From: JAITVM01 sp031551135
GTDB lineage: Bacteria > Bacillota > Clostridia > Lachnospirales > JAITVM01
Length of the DNA stretch: 64,000 nt
NCBI GenBank assembly: GCA_031551135.1
Contig: JAVBOA010000003.1
Coordinates: 1 to 64,000, forward strand
Direction of reading: 5' to 3'
Under the pieces are notes generated by a model. It was given only the letters and a program-made list of their open reading frames with translations. It was not told the origin of the DNA and did not search any database. Both the position numbers and the translations under genes were made by a program. Positions 1-9,581 of this stretch are shown piece after piece; positions within the stretch are counted from its first letter, which is position 1; the number at the start of each line of letters is the position of its first letter.

Positions 1-148
1 TGTGTACCGCTCGTTGTGCGGAAATTTAAGCCTTTGGAGTGTCATATCAAACGAAAGTAGCATATGCCAAATCGGACACAATGAAAAAGGAATAAACTTT
101 TATAATCTTGTTATAAGGTTTTATAAAGTTTTGACAACGGATGACAAA

Positions 149-1417
149 ATGAAACAATTAAAATTTGGCTTAATAGGCGCAGGGCAAAGAGGAGCGGAAG
201 CTTATTCTGTTTATGCTTTTGACCACGCGTATGAACTTAAATTCACCGCCGTTGCCGAGCCGGACGATGTTAGAAGAGAATTGTTCAAAAAAGATCACAG
301 CATAGCCGATAATCTATGTTTTAAGAATTTTGACGAGTTTTTTAAAGTAAAACCTGAGCTTGATGCAATTCTTATTTGTACGCAGGATCAACAACATACG
401 GAAATGGCGGTAAAAGCTCTGGAAGCCGGATATAATATCTTGTTGGAAAAGCCGATGTCAAATGATGCAAAAGAGTGCATTGAAATCAACGAATGTGCAA
501 AAAAGAACAACCGCACGGTTACGGTTTGCCATGTTTTAAGATATACTCAATTTTTCAAAAAATTGAAAGATATTTTGGAATCCGGAAAAATCGGAAAGCT
601 TATCAATATTCAACATAATGAAAACGTGGGATTTGAACATATAGCACATTCTTTTGTAAGGGGAAATTGGAGAAATACCGCCGAAAGCAGTCCGATGATT
701 TTGGCAAAATGCTGTCATGATATGGATATCCTGCTTTGGCTTGCCGGCGGCAAATGCAAAAATATTTCTTCTTTTGGTTCAAGAATGCATTTTTCGGAAG
801 AGAATAAACTAAACGGAGCCGCCGAAAGATGTATCGAATGTCCTGTTGAACATGCCTGTCCGTATTCTGCAATGAAAATATATTTATACAGCGGAAAAAC
901 CGGCTGGCCGACATCGGTAATTACGCAGGATACTTCGCGAGAAGGCGTTATAAAAGCTCTGAAAGAAGGACCGTACGGCAGATGTGTTTATGCATGTGAT
1001 AATGATGTTGTTGATAACCAAGTTGTTATTTTGGAATTTGAGAACGGCGTAAACGCAACGCTGATAATGAGTGGTTTCACGCATGAAACAAGCCGTACGC
1101 TTAAACTTATGGGCTCAAAAGGTGAAATCCGTGCGCATATGGAGAAAAATATAATAGAGATTCATGATTTTGTTACGGGAACAGTGGAAGAAATTCACAT
1201 TGATATCGGTAACGGGCCAAAAGGTCACGGCGACGGTGATGTCGGAATTATGAGAGAGTTTGTTGCTCTTATTCGAGACGGCAAGTCGGAGAATAATGTT
1301 TCGGATTCGGATGCTTCGGTTCATAGCCATTTAATGTCGTTCGCGGCCGAAAAAGCAAGATTAGAAAAAAGAATTATCAATCTGGAAAAATTTGAAAAAG
1401 AAATATCGACAAAATAA
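149..1417 (+). CDS. Gfo/Idh/MocA family oxidoreductase
   Basis: Predicted NAD(P)-dependent sugar or polyol dehydrogenase of the Gfo/Idh/MocA family, 422 residues, cytoplasmic. The N-terminal Rossmann fold shows GLIGAGQRG just after the start, the family EKP motif (LLEKPMS) and the catalytic-region motif KCCHDMD. A cysteine cluster, CIECPVEHACPYS, sits in the middle of the protein; it is seen in one subgroup of this family and could bind a metal. The ATG at 149 is chosen because GLIGAG should lie near the N terminus, although its ribosome site is weak; the frame is open to the window edge, so the upstream part may be leader. A UroD-like gene follows about 140 bp downstream with a palindromic repeat between them. 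The substrate cannot be read from the sequence. Confidence 0.85.
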   Translation: MKQLKFGLIGAGQRGAEAYSVYAFDHAYELKFTAVAEPDDVRRELFKKDHSIADNLCFKNFDEFFKVKPELDAILICTQDQQHTEMAVKALEAGYNILLEKPMSNDAKECIEINECAKKNNRTVTVCHVLRYTQFFKKLKDILESGKIGKLINIQHNENVGFEHIAHSFVRGNWRNTAESSPMILAKCCHDMDILLWLAGGKCKNISSFGSRMHFSEENKLNGAAERCIECPVEHACPYSAMKIYLYSGKTGWPTSVITQDTSREGVIKALKEGPYGRCVYACDNDVVDNQVVILEFENGVNATLIMSGFTHETSRTLKLMGSKGEIRAHMEKNIIEIHDFVTGTVEEIHIDIGNGPKGHGDGDVGIMREFVALIRDGKSENNVSDSDASVHSHLMSFAAEKARLEKRIINLEKFEKEISTK

Positions 1418-1529
1418 TACTATTTTCATTTTGATAAGTAGAAAAAAATTTTTCACAGCGGAGCATTTCGCGCATGTTTCTAGCTCGAAATGAAATATTT
1501 TTTTCTATCCTTTATAATGAAAATAGTAT
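1417..1529. repeat. Family A palindromic MITE-like repeat, full length (copy 1)
   Basis: About 113 bp with terminal inverted repeats ATACTATTTTCATT / AATGAAAATAGTAT. The inner left arm carries TTTTTCACAGCGGAGC and the inner right arm CGAAATGAAATATTTTTTTC. The first bases overlap the stop region of the oxidoreductase gene, and the right end is only 26 bp before the next ATG. The same unit recurs near 5.2, 18.7, 36.9, 40.1 and 52.8 kb. Confidence 0.9.
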
Positions 1530-1555
1530 AAATTAGACAAAAGGGGTTATTTAAT

Positions 1556-2620
1556 ATGAACAAACGTGAAAATTTGCTTAAACTATTGAAAAGACAAGGC
1601 TTCGGCGAAGTTCCGTGTGAATTTATGCTTTGCCCGGATTTAGTTAAACTTTATGAAGAAAAAATTCAATCTCCGCTTGAATATTATGATTATTTCGAAA
1701 TGCCTTGGCGAAGAGTATCGGAGCTTTTTCCTTCGGATATGTCTGTTGATAAATATCAAAAATATTATAAAAATCTAAAGCCTGATACAGAAATAGATTA
1801 TTGGGGCGTGGCGCACGAGCGCGGCAGTGAAGCGGCTAAGCATATGACTTATATGCGCCATCCGCTTAAAGGAATTGATGATTTCGAAATAATAAAAGAA
1901 TATCCGTTCCCGGATTTTTCTAAAGTTTCGAATGAAGTGCAAAAGAAAGATGTTGAAGAACTGCATAAAAAAGGAATCGCTTCTGTTGGAAATATGCAGA
2001 TGACGATTTGGGAGACCGCTTGGTCAATTCGGGGCATGGAAGATTTGATGATGGACATGATGTCCGAGGAAGAAAGCGCAGATTTTGTATTGGACAAGGT
2101 TTTGGACGTAAGCTTGACAAAAGCGAAGCTTTACGCCGAGGCCGGAGTCGATATTCTTTTTATCGGTGACGACGTTGGAATGCAGAACAGTCTTATGATG
2201 AGCGAAAATTTGTACGTTGATTGGCTCAAACCTCGTCTTAAAAAAATAATTACCGAAGTAAAAAAAATCAATCCGAATATTTTGGTTTTTTATCATTCTT
2301 GCGGAACAGTGACTCAGCTCATACCACATTTTATTGAAGCCGGAATCGATGTTTTGAACCCAATCCAAAGCGAATGTATGGATTTTGAAAGGATATTCAA
2401 TGAATTTAAAGGACAAGTTTCTTTCCACGGTACAATCGGCACACAAAAAATAATGCCTTTTGGTACAGCGGAAGATGTTCGAAACGAGGTTTTCCGAAAT
2501 CTCAAAATTGCAGGCGATAAAGGCGGGCTTTTTGTTGCGCCGACGCATCTTCTTGAACCGGAAGTGCCTTGGGAAAACATTATAGCTTATGTACAAGCTT
2601 GTAAAGATTATGCAAAATAA
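1556..2620 (+). CDS. Uroporphyrinogen decarboxylase-like (URO-D) family protein
   Basis: 354-residue protein of the UroD/cobalamin-methyltransferase-like superfamily. Typical stretches are FIGDDVGMQNSLMM, the Zn-site-like YHSCGTV (HxC arrangement known from MtaA/MtbA-type methyltransferases), IEAGIDVLNPIQ and a C-terminal GLFVAPTHLLEPEVPWENI. It is not a convincing haem-pathway HemE: no other haem genes are nearby, and these UroD-like paralogues are common in gut Clostridia beside dehydrogenases or transporters. The ATG at 1556 has a good ribosome site (AAGGGG). Pairing with the preceding Gfo/Idh gene suggests a shared catabolic role, which is inference. Confidence 0.8.
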   Translation: MNKRENLLKLLKRQGFGEVPCEFMLCPDLVKLYEEKIQSPLEYYDYFEMPWRRVSELFPSDMSVDKYQKYYKNLKPDTEIDYWGVAHERGSEAAKHMTYMRHPLKGIDDFEIIKEYPFPDFSKVSNEVQKKDVEELHKKGIASVGNMQMTIWETAWSIRGMEDLMMDMMSEEESADFVLDKVLDVSLTKAKLYAEAGVDILFIGDDVGMQNSLMMSENLYVDWLKPRLKKIITEVKKINPNILVFYHSCGTVTQLIPHFIEAGIDVLNPIQSECMDFERIFNEFKGQVSFHGTIGTQKIMPFGTAEDVRNEVFRNLKIAGDKGGLFVAPTHLLEPEVPWENIIAYVQACKDYAK

Positions 2621-2656
2621 AAAAAGCCGACTCAATTAATGAGTCGGCTTTTTTTT
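2620..2656. terminator. Bidirectional Rho-independent terminator
   Basis: Perfect stem AAAAGCCGACTC / GAGTCGGCTTTT with a short loop and T-tracts on both strands. It lies between convergent genes ending at 2620 (+) and 2678 (-). Confidence 0.9.
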
Positions 2657-2677
2657 AAAGCAAAAATGAGGTAAGAA

Positions 2678-5038
2678 TTACTGCTGATTTTCCAATTGCA
2701 ATGACGACTTGACTGCGCCGCTGTTCATATCCGAAGCCATGATTTTATTTTGCGAGAAAGTAAATAAATCACTGTCAATATAGATTATTCGGTTAATATT
2801 TCCGCCGTAATCGTACAGTCTGTTAGGGTCGTTGTGCGTAATTTGATTTTTCAATTTAAATCCGTTATTCAGGCTGATGTCATAAACAAGTGCGCCGTTG
2901 AATTGCAGATTTCCAAAATACGTTGCGCCGTTAATATCTTCAACTTTTTGTTTTACAACGTTTGCCGGAAATGCAAGCAGATTTTTTTCTTTATCAAACA
3001 AAAGCGATTTATGATTATAAAGAAGCTCTGAGCTGCTGCCTTCTTCGCCGATTATTTCCGTAAACATTTCTCTAGGGTTTGAGATATCTTTAATATCAAA
3101 TAAAGACATCTTCAAGCCGGAATTGCGTACAACTTCAACACCATAATAATTTTCGGTTTTTGTGTCATAGCCGAAACCAATCAGATGGTTTTCGTCATAA
3201 GCATGAAGATAAGTGCTGTATCCCGGAATTTTTAATTCGCCCAAAACTTTTGGTGCGTTAGGATTTTTTGCATCTATAGCAAATAACGGGTCAACGGTTT
3301 CAAATGTAACGAGATAAATTCTATCGCCCATAAATCTAGCGGATTTAATCTGTTCGCCTTTTGCGAGGTCAGTTAATTTACCAACGGTTGACAAAGTTGA
3401 ATCGAGGATAAACAAATTATTCTTTGAATTATTATTTCCGGATGCCCAATCGTTTTCGGTAGTCGCCACACGTAAATAATTATTGTGCTCATCCATCGAG
3501 AATTGATTCAAAATACTTCCGGGCAGATTTCCCTGAGCCGCAAAAGTTATTTTGCCATTATTTAAAGCAAATTTAAAAATCTTCGTATCAGAAGTTGTTT
3601 CTTTGTAATTTGAAGATGTAACATATAAATTATTTTGTGAGCAATAAACTATTTCGGAAGCTCCCAAAAATGTTTGAATATTCGCGTTTTCGTTAGGATT
3701 ATTAACGTCGATAGCGGTAATACTCATCAAATTTGTTGTATTGATTTCCGGAAAACAATATAAACTTGTGTAGTCAATTGCTTTTGCGGAGCCGGAATTT
3801 GAATCATAATAGCTTGGCAAAACAGCCGTATTGCTGTCAATTTTTCCATAAACATAATTATTTGTGATTAAATATAAATTATTATTGATTTTTCTGGAAT
3901 TTGTGTAATTTCCGTCTATATAAAAATCTTTTATATTTTTGATATCCGATTTATTTGTAATGTCATAAATCAAAACTTTAGTTTTGTTGCTAAAAGGATA
4001 TGCAATCATTTTGCTGGAAGCGATGCTGTCTTCCATAATGATTGGTTTGCCCGGGTCAATCGGCACTACGTTTTGGTATTCATAATAAGTTCCGATAATA
4101 GTCAGCGTATTCTTGTCCAAATACATTTCCGAAGGATAGAAATTCGAATTTGCGTTTTGGTTTTGGAATTCAAGTTTTTTAGCCAAAATAATATTGGAAG
4201 GATTTTTTGCGTCAACGATATAAACATTTCCGTTCGAGGTATAATAAATATAATCTCCGTCTGTTTTCACAATATCGGCTTCGTCAACGCCGGCTACTTG
4301 AATATTTGTTTCGGAATACGCTTTTGAAGATGCTCCTGCGGCCATATTCGCTGTGGAATCCATTTGAGCTTCTTCTCTGACTGCGCCATCCTCGGCAACA
4401 GAAGGTGCTGCCTTTCCGTAATCTACAAGGAGCTTTTCTTGTTCGCTGTTAATTTTGTTTACTAATTCAATATATTTTTCTTTTGTTGCAACGGTTTCAA
4501 GTCCTGATAATTCTTTAATAAATCCTTGAATTTTGTTTTTGTCGCCTGTAAAAAGATTTCCTTCGGAAGAAATTCCGATAAGCCCTTCATTTGCCCATTC
4601 AACTTTTTTGTTTAGAATAGTTTCGGACAAATCTCTGAGCGGAACAAAAACACGGTCGTTTTTAATAACGGGAACGGTGGACATTTTTACGGATTTTCCG
4701 TCAACAAGAAGATTTTCGCTGCCGATTGTAAGCACGGATTTTTTTTCGTTCGCCGTAATCGTAATGGTTTTTTTTGTGCCGTCCCAGTCAACTTTACAAG
4801 ACAATGCTTCAGAAACAAAGCGGAGCGGAACTAAAGTACGGTTGCTTTGGTCGATAAACGGAACTGAGCCGTCGGATATTTTTTGAATTTTTCCGTTTAC
4901 TAAAGTGTTTGCATTGCCGACTAATAAAATTATCTTATCATCGTTTTCGGCTTTGCTGTTTTTCAGTCCAAATGCGCCAACGCCGGAAATAGCTATCAAT
5001 GATGACAAAATGGCCATTGAAATAGATTTGATTTTCAT
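2678..5038 (-). CDS. Secreted beta-propeller protein with copper-amine-oxidase-type stalk domain
   Basis: 786 residues. A signal peptide (MKIKSISMAILSSLIAISGVG...) is followed by a copper amine oxidase N-terminal-like domain at about residues 35-160: two repeats with the hallmark phrases RTLVPLRFVSEAL and DRVFVPLRDLSETI. The remaining about 550 residues form the C-terminal beta-propeller domain found in secreted clostridial proteins (COG4880-like), beginning at SETNIQVAGVDEADIVKTDGDYIYY. The protein is likely exported and cell-surface or wall associated; the molecular role is unknown. The ATG start has GGAG 10 bases upstream. It is a stand-alone gene ending at the bidirectional terminator near 2.64 kb. 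Confidence 0.85.
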   Translation of the reverse strand: MKIKSISMAILSSLIAISGVGAFGLKNSKAENDDKIILLVGNANTLVNGKIQKISDGSVPFIDQSNRTLVPLRFVSEALSCKVDWDGTKKTITITANEKKSVLTIGSENLLVDGKSVKMSTVPVIKNDRVFVPLRDLSETILNKKVEWANEGLIGISSEGNLFTGDKNKIQGFIKELSGLETVATKEKYIELVNKINSEQEKLLVDYGKAAPSVAEDGAVREEAQMDSTANMAAGASSKAYSETNIQVAGVDEADIVKTDGDYIYYTSNGNVYIVDAKNPSNIILAKKLEFQNQNANSNFYPSEMYLDKNTLTIIGTYYEYQNVVPIDPGKPIIMEDSIASSKMIAYPFSNKTKVLIYDITNKSDIKNIKDFYIDGNYTNSRKINNNLYLITNNYVYGKIDSNTAVLPSYYDSNSGSAKAIDYTSLYCFPEINTTNLMSITAIDVNNPNENANIQTFLGASEIVYCSQNNLYVTSSNYKETTSDTKIFKFALNNGKITFAAQGNLPGSILNQFSMDEHNNYLRVATTENDWASGNNNSKNNLFILDSTLSTVGKLTDLAKGEQIKSARFMGDRIYLVTFETVDPLFAIDAKNPNAPKVLGELKIPGYSTYLHAYDENHLIGFGYDTKTENYYGVEVVRNSGLKMSLFDIKDISNPREMFTEIIGEEGSSSELLYNHKSLLFDKEKNLLAFPANVVKQKVEDINGATYFGNLQFNGALVYDISLNNGFKLKNQITHNDPNRLYDYGGNINRIIYIDSDLFTFSQNKIMASDMNSGAVKSSLQLENQQ

Positions 5039-5410
5039 ATTATCACTCCATCTTATTTTATATTAATTTTTATAAAGCTTTTAGTTGTATTCATTTTTCA
5101 CAAATTTAAATATACTCTTAAAACGATTATAATATATTTTTGTTCCAATATTAAATAAAAAATTCGTACAATATTTATTTCTTGTAATACTAATTCCCAT
5201 TTAATTTGTAGAAAAAAATTTTCACAGCGAAGCGTTTCGCGCAACGCTCCAAGCGCGAAATGAAATATTTTTTTCTATTCTTTAGAAGGGAAATAGTATA
5301 ATAAAGCCGATATAATGCGATAAAATACCGAAAAACTGTTTAATTATATATTATTTTGGTTTATAATTATAATTAAATTTGCAAATTTAAAATATGATGG
5401 TAGGTATTTT
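5039..5410. other. Intergenic region with a family A repeat
   Basis: 372 bp between divergent genes. It holds a full family A repeat (5187-5299) and very AT-rich sequence on both sides. TATAAT-like runs at about 5350-5370 could be the -10 for recD2, but no good -35 is seen. No small gene is apparent. Confidence 0.6.
5187..5299. repeat. Family A palindromic MITE-like repeat, full length (copy 2)
   Basis: 113 bp with ends ATACTAATTCCCATT / GGGAAATAGTAT, so both termini carry matching substitutions (TTCCC and GGGAA) relative to the commonest copies. The interior is the same TTTTCACAGCGAAGCG ... GCGCGAAATGAAATATT layout as copy 1, in the same orientation. Confidence 0.88.
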
Positions 5411-7630
5411 ATGGATAATGAAAACTTGAAGGGCACAGTCGAAAATATAATTTTTATAAATGAGGAGAACGGTTACGCGATATTTAATTTTTCCGGAGAA
5501 CATGGGAAAATTACGTGCAGAGGGAGTGTTTTTGACCTTGTGGAAGGCGAAATGCTTGTTTTGTCGGGCAGGCATACAGTTCATCCGAGTTATGGCAGGC
5601 AGTTTGAATTTAATGCCCACGAGCGAAAAATGCCTAATACAGTTGACAGTATCGAAAAATATTTAGGTTCGGGTGTAGTAAAAGGAATCGGCGCGAAATT
5701 GGCGAAGCGGATTGTTGATAAATTTAAAGAAGATACCTTTATTGTTATAGAGGAACATCCGGAAACTCTTTCTAAAGTAAAAGGAATATCCCTAAAAAAA
5801 GCAAATGAAATCCGAGAGGCTTTTTGCGGGCAAATTGTAATGCGTGAAACTCTTCTTACATTGCAAAAATATGATATCGGCTCGAATCTTGCAAAAAAAA
5901 TCTATGATAAATATAAAGAAAAAACTATTTGGATTATAAAAAACGATCCGTATTCATTAATATATTCCGTTTTCGGAATTGGTTTTATTAAGGCCGATAA
6001 AATAGCCGAAAGCGTTGGAATTTCGAGCACTTCTGAAAGCCGGATAAAGGCCGGAATAATATATACTTTAAATGAGGCCGCCAATAGAGGCCATGTTTAT
6101 TTACCAAAGACAATTTTATTGGAGCAGGCAATCGAAACTCTTAAGGTTAATCAAGCTCTTGTTGAAGATATGATTGTTGTTTTGGCTGCCGAAAGAGAAA
6201 TTTATATTCAAAATCTGGATAACAGAATTTGCGTTTATCAAAAATTTTATTATTATTTTGAAACTTTTATCGCAAAAAAATTAATTGAAATATCTAAGCA
6301 AGAATTTGAACCGATTGATGATATAGACCGGAAAATTTTGAAATTTCAAAAAAAATCTGACATTATTTTGGCCGAGCAGCAATTGATGGCAGTTAAAGAA
6401 GCGGTTAAAAGCGGTGTAATGGTAATAACGGGCGGACCCGGAACAGGTAAAACAACAATTATAAAAACTATTATTCATATTTTGGAAAATGATAATCTGG
6501 AGATTTATTTGGCAGCGCCGACGGGCAGGGCGGCAAAAAAGATGACTGAAGCCACAGGCAAAGAAGCAAAAACCTTGCACAGGCTTTTAAAACTTGGAGT
6601 AAATGAAGAAACCTCGAATAAATTTTACATGCATAATTCTGATGAGGTTATAGATGCCGATGTTTTGATAGTGGACGAATCTTCTATGATTGATATTTCT
6701 TTAATGAACTCGCTTTTGAAAGTAATCGAACAAGGAACTCGTTTGATTTTAGTCGGCGATGTTGACCAATTGCCGTCGGTTGGACCCGGAAATATTTTGC
6801 GTGATATTATAAAAAGCGAATGTATTAAAGTAGTGCGCTTAAATGAAATTTTCCGCCAAGCTCAAGAATCGGCGATAGTTGTGAACGCGCACAGAATCAA
6901 TAAAGGCGATTATCCGATATTAAATAATAAGGAAAGCGATTTCTTTTTTATACGGCGAAATATGATAGACGACGCTGAAAATACTATAATTGAACTTGTT
7001 AGAAAAAGGCTTCCGGGTTTTATGAAATTAGACATAAAAAAGGATATTCAAGTTTTATCGCCAATGCGGAAGTCGAAGCTCGGAATAACTAATTTAAATA
7101 AAGTTTTACAAGCCGCGTTGAATCCGCCGGCGGCAAATAAAAACGAATATGAATACGGCGATACTGTTTTTCGAGTCGGCGATAAAGTCATGCAATTAAA
7201 AAATAATTATAATATAACATGGATTGTCAAAAAAAATAATCTTACTGTTGACGAGGGTACGGGAATATTTAACGGTGACGAGGGAATTATTTGCGGAATA
7301 GAGGACAATAATATTAAGGTTTTATTCGATGATAACAAGCTTGTAGTTTACGAAAATTCAATGCTTAATGAAATCGATTTGTCTTATGCCGTGACGATAC
7401 ATAAATCTCAGGGAAGTGAATATAAAGTGGTTGTGATTCCGCTTTTGGGCGGGCCGCCGATGCTTTTTAACAGAAATTTACTATACACCGCTGTCACGAG
7501 GGCAAAAAAATTATGCGTGATTTTGGGGCGTGAAGAAGTTTTAAATATGATGGTCGATAATAAAACAGAAATCGAAAGATTTTCATCTCTTGATTTAAGG
7601 ATACGTGAGGTTTATGAATTTATTCAATAA
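5411..7630 (+). CDS. recD2: ATP-dependent RecD2-type DNA helicase
   Basis: 739-residue superfamily 1B 5'-3' DNA helicase of the RecD2/YrrC family, the stand-alone RecD found in bacteria that use AddAB rather than RecBC. The N-terminal part has an OB-like region and tandem helix-hairpin-helix segments (YLGSGVVKGIGAKLAKRIV, LSKVKGISLKKANEI). The ATPase core has Walker A GGPGTGKTT at about residues 340-348, the DEAD-like VDESSM at about 422, LVGDVDQLPSVGPG, and the C-terminal helicase motif SYAVTIHKSQGSEY with the VTRAKK motif VI. It acts in replication or repair. Its 3' end overlaps the next gene by about 17 bp, suggesting translational coupling with the ComF-like protein. Confidence 0.95.
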   Translation: MDNENLKGTVENIIFINEENGYAIFNFSGEHGKITCRGSVFDLVEGEMLVLSGRHTVHPSYGRQFEFNAHERKMPNTVDSIEKYLGSGVVKGIGAKLAKRIVDKFKEDTFIVIEEHPETLSKVKGISLKKANEIREAFCGQIVMRETLLTLQKYDIGSNLAKKIYDKYKEKTIWIIKNDPYSLIYSVFGIGFIKADKIAESVGISSTSESRIKAGIIYTLNEAANRGHVYLPKTILLEQAIETLKVNQALVEDMIVVLAAEREIYIQNLDNRICVYQKFYYYFETFIAKKLIEISKQEFEPIDDIDRKILKFQKKSDIILAEQQLMAVKEAVKSGVMVITGGPGTGKTTIIKTIIHILENDNLEIYLAAPTGRAAKKMTEATGKEAKTLHRLLKLGVNEETSNKFYMHNSDEVIDADVLIVDESSMIDISLMNSLLKVIEQGTRLILVGDVDQLPSVGPGNILRDIIKSECIKVVRLNEIFRQAQESAIVVNAHRINKGDYPILNNKESDFFFIRRNMIDDAENTIIELVRKRLPGFMKLDIKKDIQVLSPMRKSKLGITNLNKVLQAALNPPAANKNEYEYGDTVFRVGDKVMQLKNNYNITWIVKKNNLTVDEGTGIFNGDEGIICGIEDNNIKVLFDDNKLVVYENSMLNEIDLSYAVTIHKSQGSEYKVVVIPLLGGPPMLFNRNLLYTAVTRAKKLCVILGREEVLNMMVDNKTEIERFSSLDLRIREVYEFIQ

Positions 7631-8312
7631 TTTTCTGAATTTTGTATTGGATTTGATATATCCGCCGTCTTGTATGATTTGCAAAAATGTCAAATTTAAT
7701 TTACCAAAAAATTATATTTGTAAAGAATGTTACAAATTTCTGGATACTGAGGCTTTACAATGCCATGATTTACCGTTACAATATACGGGTAATGAGTATT
7801 TAGCTCAAAATTATCATGTTTTCTCGTATGACGATATTATTTCTACACTTATTAAGCAATCGAAATATAATAATCATCCGATTTATAATAAAGGCTTTGC
7901 GCATTTTATGGCTGATTATTACAAGAAAAACATTAATTTGGATATAGACTTTTTTGTATCTGTTCCGATACATAAAAATAGATTGAAAAGCCGCGGTTTT
8001 AATCAAGCGGATATAATTGCGGCTGAATTGGCAGGGATTTTGGATATTAATTTTCGCAAAGATATGCTTTTGCGCCATAAAGACACTAAACCGCAAAGCG
8101 CGCTTTCCGGGGCTGCCAGAATAAACAATGTTGACGATGCTTTTTCGTTTAATAAAAAATATTCTGTAAACGCTAAGAAAATAATGATTATTGACGATAT
8201 ATATACAACAGGAAGTACATTAAATTCTTGTGCCAGAATTTTAGTGCAGCAGGGGGCAGACGCTGTGTACAGCTTTTGCTTCGCCAAAGCATATAGAAAA
8301 GTCAATATGTAA
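7614..8312 (+). CDS. comF: ComF family protein (phosphoribosyltransferase-like)
   Basis: 232 residues. An N-terminal zinc-ribbon-like region (CMIC ... CKEC) is followed by a type I phosphoribosyltransferase fold with the PRPP-binding loop IMIIDDIYTTGST near the C terminus and the conserved VPIHKNRLKSRGFNQ. This is the ComF/GntX family; in naturally transformable bacteria ComF helps DNA uptake or processing, but many clostridial copies have no tested role. The ATG at 7614 is preferred; an in-frame GTG at 7605 is also possible and both have short spacing to their ribosome sites. The start lies inside the end of recD2, so the two are co-expressed. Competence-type pilus genes are not adjacent. 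Confidence 0.88.
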   Translation: MNLFNNFLNFVLDLIYPPSCMICKNVKFNLPKNYICKECYKFLDTEALQCHDLPLQYTGNEYLAQNYHVFSYDDIISTLIKQSKYNNHPIYNKGFAHFMADYYKKNINLDIDFFVSVPIHKNRLKSRGFNQADIIAAELAGILDINFRKDMLLRHKDTKPQSALSGAARINNVDDAFSFNKKYSVNAKKIMIIDDIYTTGSTLNSCARILVQQGADAVYSFCFAKAYRKVNM

Positions 8313-8363
8313 TAACCCCTATATCCATAATTACAATTATTTTACTTTTTTATCAAATAGCGC

Positions 8364-8390
8364 TAATAATTTAAAAAATTTTGTCGATAT
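8364..8390 (+). promoter_or_regulatory. Predicted sigma-28 (SigD/FliA) promoter of the flagellar block
   Basis: TAAT, 15 bases, then GTCGATAT, compared with the known flagellar sigma-factor consensus TAAA-N15-GCCGATAT. It lies 42 bp before flgM, the usual target of this sigma factor. Seen by eye only. Confidence 0.65.
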
Positions 8391-8432
8391 TAATAATAAG
8401 TATATTCGATAAATCAAAGGTGGGTGTTATAT

Positions 8433-8726
8433 ATGGATATAAATGCTGTAAACAGAGCTCAAAAAATTTACAATATATACAATAATCAAAATGCGAAAAA
8501 TACAAACAGAGCTTCTCGCAGCCAAGAAAATATGGACTCGGTCTCTTTGTCGGCCGCCGGTGAAGAGTTCAGCGCCGCACTTAACGCTATAAGAAAAGCG
8601 CCGGATATTAATTCATCAAAGGTTGACGATTTGAAAGAAAAAGTTCAAAGCGGATCTTACTATGTGAATACAGAAGATTTGGCGGATAAAATTTTACAAA
8701 ACTACAATAATTCAAAGAATGAGTGA
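8433..8726 (+). CDS. flgM: Anti-sigma-28 factor FlgM
   Basis: 97 residues. The C-terminal half matches FlgM: a serine/alanine-rich VSLSAAGEEFSAALNAIRKAP followed by KVDDLKEKVQSGSYYVNTEDLADKIL, the segment that binds the flagellar sigma factor. The N-terminal 40 residues are polar and probably disordered. The ATG at 8433 is chosen over an upstream in-frame GTG (8424) because AAAGGTGGG lies 8 bases before it. It holds the late flagellar sigma factor inactive until the hook-basal body is complete. It is first in the flagellar block and preceded by its own sigma-28-like promoter, giving the usual feedback loop. Confidence 0.9.
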   Translation: MDINAVNRAQKIYNIYNNQNAKNTNRASRSQENMDSVSLSAAGEEFSAALNAIRKAPDINSSKVDDLKEKVQSGSYYVNTEDLADKILQNYNNSKNE

Positions 8727-8905
8727 TTATGAAATGGAACTTTGTATTTTCTCAAATTAATGCAAAGTTTTTAAATCGCGGTATCAGATTTACATTAAAT
8801 TGATTTCTTCATTATTTATTCGAATTTTTCGCGGTATAACGATATTTGTTTGCGGCGAAAGTCCGTTGAAATTTATATATATTTTATTTCAAGGTGAGTG
8901 TAGAC

Positions 8906-9394
8906 ATGATTAATGAACTTATATCTACGATGGAAGACCAGCTTCTTTGCTATGACTTTTTACTTGGTCTTTCCAAAGAAAAAACAGAGATAATTGTAAA
9001 CAATGAAATAGAATCTCTGAAAAAAATTACCGAATCAGAGAACGAATATATACGTAAATTACAAAATCTTGAAAGAAAGCGTATGGATATTGTACGAGAT
9101 ATCGCTTATGTTTCGAATTTAGATGAAAATTCTTTGACCGTCTCTTCGATTATAACAATGATAAAAGATAAGGCGGGCTATGATGAACTTTTGTCTGTCA
9201 GTTTAAAAATTCGCGAATCTGTTGAATTGTTGAAAGAGTCTAATGATAGGAACAAAGTTTTGATAAATAATTCTATAGACTATATCGATTATTCTATAAA
9301 TGTAATTCGCACTTCAGTTGAAAAAGAACCTGCTTCTTTTGATTTGGAAAGAGGCTACATAGATAATCACAGTTTTTTTGACGCAAAGCAATAA
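8906..9394 (+). CDS. flgN: Flagellar export chaperone FlgN family protein
   Basis: 162 residues, almost entirely helical and coiled-coil in character (MINELISTMEDQLLCYDFLLGLSKEKTEIIVNNEIESLKKI...), matching the FlgN family that chaperones the hook-associated proteins FlgK and FlgL before export. The ATG at 8906 is chosen because AAGGTGAG ends 7 bases upstream; an in-frame GTG (8894) is part of that ribosome site. The position between flgM and flgK is the standard order and supports the call, since FlgN sequences are poorly conserved. Confidence 0.85.
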   Translation: MINELISTMEDQLLCYDFLLGLSKEKTEIIVNNEIESLKKITESENEYIRKLQNLERKRMDIVRDIAYVSNLDENSLTVSSIITMIKDKAGYDELLSVSLKIRESVELLKESNDRNKVLINNSIDYIDYSINVIRTSVEKEPASFDLERGYIDNHSFFDAKQ

Positions 9395-9401
9395 AAAATA
9401 T

Positions 9402-9437
9402 TCAGACTGTTTCAATTAATTTTGGAACGGTCTTTTT
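9402..9437 (+). terminator. Probable Rho-independent terminator after flgN
   Basis: AGACTGTTTC / GGAACGGTCT can pair with G-T wobbles and is followed by seven T. It may attenuate rather than stop transcription into flgK. Confidence 0.6.
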
Positions 9438-9442
9438 TTGTG

Positions 9443-9483
9443 TCGAAAAAATTTTTTTGTATATTTTAGAATGAAAATAGTAC
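9443..9483. repeat. Family A repeat remnant (right end only)
   Basis: Contains GAAAAAATTTTTTTGTA and the right terminal repeat AATGAAAATAGTAC. No matching left terminus is recognisable, so it is probably a decayed copy. Confidence 0.5.
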
Positions 9484-9581
9484 AAAAAATGAAAGAGCTA
9501 TAATAATTTTTTCAATTTATGACGAAATTATGATAAGAATATTTATTCGTTTAGAAAAAAATTGAATAAGGAGGCTTTTGA

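Noticed and set aside
1556..2620. HemE (haem biosynthesis uroporphyrinogen decarboxylase)
   Set aside because: The sequence is of the divergent UroD-like type with an HxC motif and there are no other haem genes nearby.
2024..2635. 203-residue minus-strand frame opposite the UroD-like gene
   Set aside because: It is antisense to a clear gene, has no ribosome site and an unnatural composition.
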